Assembly (NCBI GenBank): GCA_011391285.1
Contig: JAABQU010000266.1
Coordinates: 1-64,000 of the forward strand
Direction of reading: 5' to 3'
From: Thiobacillus sp.
GTDB taxonomy: Bacteria > Pseudomonadota > Gammaproteobacteria > Burkholderiales > Thiobacillaceae
Length of the DNA: 64,000 nt
Shown one piece after another: positions 59,193-64,000 of the stretch (position 1 is the first letter of the stretch; every line of letters starts with the position of its first letter). The notes beneath the pieces are model-generated. The model was not told where the DNA came from. It was given only the letters and a program-made list of their open reading frames with translations, and did no database searches. The translations under genes were made by a program, and so were the position numbers.

Positions 59193-59942
59193 ATGCTCGA
59201 CGTTCGCAGCAATCTTCAAGCCCGCCCGGCCAGCCGGTATCACGTGTCGCTGGCCATCGACGACAGCGAAATCCGCGAAGCGCAGCGCCTGCGCTACAAG
59301 GTATTCGCCGAAGAAATGGGCGCGCGACTGTCGTCCGCCCTGCCGGGGCACGACGTCGATCTGTACGATCCGTTCTGTGATCACCTGCTGGTGCGCGACC
59401 TTGCCAGCGGCGAAGTCGTCGGCACCTACCGCATCCTGCCCCCCGAAGCCGCCAAACAGGTCGGCAGCTATTATTCCGAACAGGAATTCGATCTCACCCG
59501 GTTGAATTTCCTGCGCCCGCGCATGGCCGAACTCGGCCGTTCGTGCGTGCACCCAGGGCATCGCAGCGGAGGCGTCATCGCCCGGTTGTGGATGGGGCTG
59601 GCCGATTACATGACGCGCTACGGCTATGAATACGTGGTCGGATGCGCCAGCATCGGCATGGCCGACGGCGGTCACATCGCCGCCAGCGTGTACCGCCAAT
59701 TGGCCGAATCCCACCTGGCGCCGATCGAGTGGCACGTCACTCCGCGCACGCGCCTGCCGGTCGAGTCGCTCGACGATGGCCAGCACGTCGTGCTGCCGCC
59801 GCTGATCAAGGGCTACACCCGGCTCGGTGCGATGGCATGCGGCGAACCCGCTTGGGATCCGGATTTCAACACCGCCGACCTGCTGATGCTGCTGCCGATG
59901 GCACAGCTGAACCGCAGCTATGCCCGCCGCTTCATCGCTTGA
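59193..59942 (+). CDS. olsB: L-ornithine N-alpha-acyltransferase
   Basis: The product has 249 residues from the ATG at 59193 (GGGAG 6 nt upstream). GNAT-like motifs are LRYKVFAEEMGARLSS, DPFCDHLLVRD, VVGTYRILPPEAAKQVGSYYSEQEFDLTRL, ELGRSCVHPGHRSGGVIARLW and VVGCASIGMADGG. This is the OlsB family, which transfers a 3-hydroxyacyl chain from ACP to ornithine, making lyso-ornithine lipid. OlsA follows 19 bp later. Confidence 0.88.
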   Translation: MLDVRSNLQARPASRYHVSLAIDDSEIREAQRLRYKVFAEEMGARLSSALPGHDVDLYDPFCDHLLVRDLASGEVVGTYRILPPEAAKQVGSYYSEQEFDLTRLNFLRPRMAELGRSCVHPGHRSGGVIARLWMGLADYMTRYGYEYVVGCASIGMADGGHIAASVYRQLAESHLAPIEWHVTPRTRLPVESLDDGQHVVLPPLIKGYTRLGAMACGEPAWDPDFNTADLLMLLPMAQLNRSYARRFIA

Positions 59943-59961
59943 GTCGTCTTACAATGGACGG

Positions 59962-60771
59962 GTGAATCCCGCCCGCCTGCCCGTTTCCCTGCGCCGCGCC
60001 ACCCGCCTCATCCTGCTGGGGCTGCATCTCGTGCTGGGGGTCTCGCTGGCAGGGCTCGCGCTGCCCCTGCTGGAACCCACGCGCCGCGACCGCATCATCA
60101 TGGCCTGGTCACGCCGTCTGCTGCGAGTGCTCGGCCTTCAGGTGCGGACAACGTCCTCGCCCAGCCTGCCGGGTGGCGCGTTGCTGGTATGCAACCACGT
60201 TTCGTGGCTGGACGTGTACCTGATCTATGCCGCGCAACGGGTGCACTTCGTCTCCAAGGCCGAGGTGCGGCAATGGCCGGTGGCGGGCTGGCTGGCGAAG
60301 AAGACCGGCACCCTGTTTCTCGAACGCGGCCGCCGCGCCGACACCGCGCGCGTCAACGCCGACATGCGTGCCCTGATGGCGTCCGGCGCCTGGGTCGCGG
60401 TCTTTCCCGAAGGCACCACCAGCGACGGGCGCGGCCTGCGGCGCTTCCTGCCGTCGCTGTTGCAGCCGGCCGTGGAGCTGAACTGTCCGATCGTGCCGGC
60501 GGCCTTGCGCTACCGCAGCCTGGACGGCGCCTACAGCGCAGCGCCTGCGTATATCGACCAGATGAGCCTGTGGCAAAGCCTCAAACAGATCGTTGACGAA
60601 CCGGGTCTCATCGCCGAACTGCAGTTCGGCGAACCCATCCAGCCGGACGCCCACCGGCGTGAACTGGCGGCGCAAGCCGAACAAGCAGTGGCGGAAATGC
60701 TGGGGGTCAGCCCTTCGGCGCCCGCATCTGCGGGCACTGCACCGCAAAAACCTGCCTATCCTCCAGCCTGA
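59962..60771 (+). CDS. olsA: Lyso-ornithine lipid O-acyltransferase (PlsC-like)
   Basis: The product has 269 residues from the GTG at 59962, which has an A/G-rich stretch upstream. A start at 59920 would overlap olsB. PlsC-type motifs are NHVSWLDVY (HX4D), [19 protein letters not shown] and IVPAALRY. One N-terminal membrane helix is present. Following olsB, it is likely to add the second acyl chain of ornithine lipid. A general lysophosphatidate acyltransferase is the alternative. The 3' end overlaps apaH by 65 bp on the opposite strand. Confidence 0.85.
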   Translation: MNPARLPVSLRRATRLILLGLHLVLGVSLAGLALPLLEPTRRDRIIMAWSRRLLRVLGLQVRTTSSPSLPGGALLVCNHVSWLDVYLIYAAQRVHFVSKAEVRQWPVAGWLAKKTGTLFLERGRRADTARVNADMRALMASGAWVAVFPEGTTSDGRGLRRFLPSLLQPAVELNCPIVPAALRYRSLDGAYSAAPAYIDQMSLWQSLKQIVDEPGLIAELQFGEPIQPDAHRRELAAQAEQAVAEMLGVSPSAPASAGTAPQKPAYPPA

Positions 60772-61528
60772 CCGCGGTCAGTTTGCCACCCCACAGGCAG
60801 CCGGTATCGAGCGTGATCAAATCCGGCCGGTTGATCAGCCCCAACGTCGACCAGTGGCCGATAACGAAGGTCGCGTTCGCGCTCTTGCGCCCCGGCACCT
60901 CGAACCACGGCAGCAAGCCTGCCGGCTGCGTGCCGGGCGCGCCCTTGTGGTGGAATTCCATCTCGCCGTCCAACGAACAGTAGCGCAGCCTCGTGAAGGC
61001 GTTGACGATCACCCGCAGCCGCTCGATGCCCTGCAGGCCTTCATCCCACGCGATCGGCGCGTTGCCATACATCTGCGCGAAGAAATCGCGGTAGTGCGCG
61101 CCCTGCAAGGCCGCCTCGGCCTCGGCCGCCCGCGCCATGGTGTCGTCGGGCGTCCAGCCTGGCAGCACGCCGGCATGCACCATCAACACGTCGCCTTCGC
61201 GCCAGGCCAGTTTCTGCCGGCGCAGCCAAGCCAGCAGTTCGTCGCGGTCGGGCGCATTAAGGATTTGATCCAAGGTGTCGCCCTTGTGCGCCCGCCCAAA
61301 ACCTTCGGCCAGCGCCAGCAGGTGCAGATCGTGATTGCCGAGCACGCTGATGGCGGCATCGCCCAGACTTTTGACAAACCGCAGTACCGCCAGCGAATCC
61401 GGCCCACGGTTGACCAGGTCGCCCACAAGCCATAGCCGGTCGGCAGCGGGGTCGAATTTCACTTCATCCAGCAAACGCAACAGGGAATCCTGGCAGCCCT
61501 GAAGATCGCCAATGGCATAGGTAGGCAT
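60707..61528 (-). CDS. apaH: Symmetrical diadenosine tetraphosphatase
   Basis: The product has 273 residues. Phosphoesterase motifs are [38 protein letters not shown] and [15 protein letters not shown]. It hydrolyses Ap4A to two ADP. It is convergent with olsA, sharing 65 bp at the 3' ends, and divergent from the glutaredoxin-like gene. Confidence 0.96.
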   Translation of the reverse strand: MPTYAIGDLQGCQDSLLRLLDEVKFDPAADRLWLVGDLVNRGPDSLAVLRFVKSLGDAAISVLGNHDLHLLALAEGFGRAHKGDTLDQILNAPDRDELLAWLRRQKLAWREGDVLMVHAGVLPGWTPDDTMARAAEAEAALQGAHYRDFFAQMYGNAPIAWDEGLQGIERLRVIVNAFTRLRYCSLDGEMEFHHKGAPGTQPAGLLPWFEVPGRKSANATFVIGHWSTLGLINRPDLITLDTGCLWGGKLTAVRLEDRQVFAVQCPQMRAPKG

Positions 61529-61606
61529 ATAAAATACGGTTTCGTTTGTGCGCTGTAATTCCCCGAATCATAGCGCCCCCGCCTGACCTCCACGTGACAC
61601 CCTCGC

Positions 61607-61999
61607 ATGAAACCCTTGATCCGTCTGTTTTTCAGAACCCTGCGCGCCGTGCTCGGTCCTTTCCTGCTGCTGGGCAACTGGCTCACCCGCCCCAAGGGCG
61701 TGGTGCGCACGCCCGCCGAGCAGCAGGCCGTCAACGCGCGCACGCGCAACCTGGCCTTGTACCACTTCCCCACCTGCCCGTTCTGCCTGAAAACCCGGCG
61801 CGTGATCCGGCGGCTGTCGCTCGACATCGAACTGCGCAACGCCCGCAGTGACGAAGCCCATCGGGCCGCCCTGATCGCTGGTGGCGGCAAGCCCCAGGTG
61901 CCCTGCCTGCTGATCACTGCTGGTGACGGCCAGCAAACCTGGCTGTACGAGTCGGACGCCATCAATGCCTGGCTGAACCGCGAATTCGGCGCGGCATGA
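61607..61999 (+). CDS. Membrane-anchored glutaredoxin-like protein
   Basis: The product has 130 residues. A hydrophobic N-terminus (FRTLRAVLGPFLLLGNWLT) may be a membrane anchor. The glutaredoxin fold has the active site FPTCPFCLKTRRV and a cis-Pro in KPQVPCLLI. The C-terminus YESDAINAWLNREF recalls glutathione-dependent proteins. The reductase partner is unknown. The stop overlaps the rep start (ATGA). Confidence 0.85.
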   Translation: MKPLIRLFFRTLRAVLGPFLLLGNWLTRPKGVVRTPAEQQAVNARTRNLALYHFPTCPFCLKTRRVIRRLSLDIELRNARSDEAHRAALIAGGGKPQVPCLLITAGDGQQTWLYESDAINAWLNREFGAA

Positions 62000-63978
62000 G
62001 CCTGCTTTCCGCACTCAACCCGCCGCAGCGTGAAGCGGCGAAGTACCTCGATGGCCCGCTCCTGGTGCTGGCGGGTGCCGGCTCGGGCAAGACACGCGTC
62101 ATCACCCACAAAATCGCGTACCTGATCGGAGAATGCGGCTACAAGCCGAGCTCGATCGCCGCCATCACCTTCACCAACAAGGCCGCGCGCGAAATGCAGG
62201 AGCGTGCCGCCAAGCTCACGCAAAGCGTCAATACCAAGGGCCTGATCGTCACCACCTTCCATTCGATGGGTCTGCGCATGCTGCGCGAGGACGCGAAATT
62301 CGCCGAGTTGAAGCCCGCCTTTTCCATCCTGGATTCGGCTGACGCGGCCGGCATTGTTTCGGAGATCATCAAGACCACGGACAAGCAGGAAATCCGCCGC
62401 GCAGTGTCGCGTATCTCGCTGTGGAAGAACGAACTGAAGTCGCCCGCCGCCGCGCTGGCCACAGCCGAGGACGACAACGCCCGTGTCTACGCGAAGATTT
62501 ACGACCGTTACGATGCGACGCTGCGCGCCTACCAGGCGGTCGATTTCGACGACCTGATCCGCCTGCCCGCCGAGCTGCTCGACACCCATGCCGAATTGCG
62601 CGAAAAGTGGCAGAACCGCCTGCGCCACATCCTGGTCGACGAATACCAGGACACCAACGTGGCGCAATACCGGTTGCTGCAAAAGCTCACCGGTGTGCGG
62701 GCAGCGTTCACCGCGGTGGGCGACGACGACCAGGCCATTTACGGCTGGCGCGGTGCGTCGGCCGACAACCTGCGGCAACTCAACGAGGATTACCCGCACC
62801 TGCATGTGGTGAAGCTGGAGCAGAACTACCGCTCGACCATCCGCATCCTGAAAGCTGCCAACAGTCTCATCGCCAACAACCCCAAGCTGTTCGAAAAACG
62901 CCTTTGGAGCGACCTCGGCCATGGCGATGCGATCCAGGTGATGCCGACGAAGGACGACGAGCACGAGGCCGAATCGGTCGTGATGCGCCTCTTGTCCCAC
63001 AAGTTCCAGCATCGCACCGAATGGCGCGACTACGCCATCCTGTACCGCGGCAACTACCAGGCGCGCGTGTTCGAGCAGGCGCTGCGCAACGAGAAAGTGC
63101 CGTATCAACTGTCGGGTGGCCAGTCCTTCTTCGATCGCAGCGAGATCAAGGACGTGATCGCCTACCTGCGCCTGATTGCGAACAGCGACGACGACCCGGC
63201 CTTCATCCGTGCCGTGACCACGCCCAAGCGCGGCATCGGTGCCGCCACCCTGGAAAAGCTCGGCCAGGTCGCCGCCACCCTGCATGTCAGCCTGTTCGAG
63301 GCGGTGTTTTCAGCTGCGGCCGCAGCCCAGATCGGCGAGCGCCAGTTGGCGCCGCTGGTCGAATTCTGCAACTTCATCAACCGCTTCGAGGAACGGGTCG
63401 CCCGAGAGCCTGCTGGAGAGGTGCTGAACGATCTGCTGAAATCGATCGACTACGAAATCTACGTATTCGATCAGGACGACCAGCGGGTGGCGCAGAGCAA
63501 GTGGAACAACGTGCTGGAATTCGCTGCGTGGATCGCCAAGAAAGGCGAGGAGGACGACAAGAATCTGCTGCAGCTGACCCAGACCATCGCCTTGATCACG
63601 CTGCTGGAGGGTCGCGAGGAATCCGAGCCGGACGCCGTGCGGCTATCGACCCTGCATGCCGCCAAAGGACTGGAATTCTGCCATGTGTTCCTGGTCGGCA
63701 TTGAGGAAAACATCCTGCCGCACCGCGACGCGGTCGATGAGGGCCGGCTGGAAGAAGAACGCCGCCTGATGTACGTCGGTGTCACACGGGCAAAAAAATC
63801 GCTCACCCTGTCCTACTGCTCGCGACGCAAGCGCGCCCGTGAGTCGGTGGCATGCGACCCGTCGCGCTTCATTGACGAACTCGGGGACGACGTGCGTCAG
63901 CCGGACAAACCGTCAGACGCAGAAGCCAAGACCAGCGGCAGCAACCGGCTGGCCGCCCTCAAGGCGATGCTCGGTTAG
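61996..63978 (+). CDS. rep: ATP-dependent DNA helicase Rep
   Basis: The product has 660 residues, a UvrD/Rep-type SF1A helicase. Motifs are VLAGAGSGKT (I), AITFTNKAAREMQER (Ia), VDEYQDTN (II), VGDDDQAIYGWRGAS (III), LEQNYRST (IV), LSTLHAAKGLEF (V) and RRLMYVGVTRAKKSL (VI). It helps restart stalled replication forks. The length is close to Rep of enteric bacteria. The last 22 bases of the window hold no gene. Confidence 0.95.
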   Translation: MSLLSALNPPQREAAKYLDGPLLVLAGAGSGKTRVITHKIAYLIGECGYKPSSIAAITFTNKAAREMQERAAKLTQSVNTKGLIVTTFHSMGLRMLREDAKFAELKPAFSILDSADAAGIVSEIIKTTDKQEIRRAVSRISLWKNELKSPAAALATAEDDNARVYAKIYDRYDATLRAYQAVDFDDLIRLPAELLDTHAELREKWQNRLRHILVDEYQDTNVAQYRLLQKLTGVRAAFTAVGDDDQAIYGWRGASADNLRQLNEDYPHLHVVKLEQNYRSTIRILKAANSLIANNPKLFEKRLWSDLGHGDAIQVMPTKDDEHEAESVVMRLLSHKFQHRTEWRDYAILYRGNYQARVFEQALRNEKVPYQLSGGQSFFDRSEIKDVIAYLRLIANSDDDPAFIRAVTTPKRGIGAATLEKLGQVAATLHVSLFEAVFSAAAAAQIGERQLAPLVEFCNFINRFEERVAREPAGEVLNDLLKSIDYEIYVFDQDDQRVAQSKWNNVLEFAAWIAKKGEEDDKNLLQLTQTIALITLLEGREESEPDAVRLSTLHAAKGLEFCHVFLVGIEENILPHRDAVDEGRLEEERRLMYVGVTRAKKSLTLSYCSRRKRARESVACDPSRFIDELGDDVRQPDKPSDAEAKTSGSNRLAALKAMLG

Positions 63979-64000
63979 GTTACAGAAAGGCAGGGCCTGA

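Overview
The window is 64 kb of GC-rich chromosome from a Gram-negative, environmental betaproteobacterium. A Thiobacillus-like or related Nitrosomonadales organism is my best guess. The reasons are the pilMNOPQ-aroK order, System II (ResB/ResC) cytochrome c maturation, a Sat/APS-kinase fusion, the XrtA/PEP-CTERM regulators PrsK and PrsR, and a flocculation-type PEP-CTERM protein (PepA). The genus is an inference from gene content. I see no tRNA, rRNA, CRISPR array, insertion sequence or phage.

Layout. 1-3.5 kb: the end of a sodium:solute symporter, a PEP-CTERM choice-of-anchor L protein with its own sigma-54 promoter, and two prepilin-like genes. 3.7-10 kb (minus strand): aroK, a beta-helix protein, an O-antigen-ligase-type membrane protein, a DHH phosphoesterase and a Sat/APS-kinase fusion, all overlapping or abutting. 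10.6-15.6 kb (minus): type IV pilus genes pilMNOPQ. 15.8-18.8 kb: penicillin-binding protein 1A and an unrecognised coupled gene. 18.8-37.2 kb: the PEP-CTERM/exopolysaccharide block, with a PEP-CTERM glycosyltransferase, prsK, prsR, an opposed RND/beta-barrel/LolA-like module, two tandem prsT paralogues, pepA, and a ThiF-like plus N-acyl amino acid synthase pair. 37.3-39.2 kb: hemB and ysxC, separated by a candidate small RNA. 39.3-43.9 kb: cytochrome c4, resB, resC and a TlpA-like thioredoxin. 44-48.4 kb: aroQ, accB, accC, prmA and a zinc-ribbon DUF3426 protein. 48.4-54.4 kb: a tandem glycine riboswitch followed by gcvT, gcvH, gcvPA, a DUF3144 gene, tpx, gcvPB and dgkA. 54.5-61 kb: a FimV-like protein, a GT4 glycosyltransferase, a PAP2 phosphatase, a PfkB kinase and ornithine-lipid genes olsB/olsA. 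60.7-64 kb: apaH, a glutaredoxin-like gene and rep.

How the genes work together. The strongest system-level signal is a PrsK/PrsR sigma-54 regulon readable from the DNA. Three promoters share the -24 element TGGCATG with correctly spaced -12 elements. They lie before the choice-of-anchor L gene, before the glycosyltransferase-prsK-prsR operon and before pepA. A 20-bp imperfect palindrome, GTGTCGG..TTTACAC, lies upstream of both PEP-CTERM genes in the same orientation and is a candidate PrsR binding site. The other points of most interest are a candidate small RNA with CCTCCC-type loops between hemB and ysxC, an ATP-sulfurylase domain with altered catalytic motifs joined to an intact APS kinase and abutting a DHH phosphoesterase, and a possible phosphate-limitation lipid-remodelling island with 11-bp-phased repeats.
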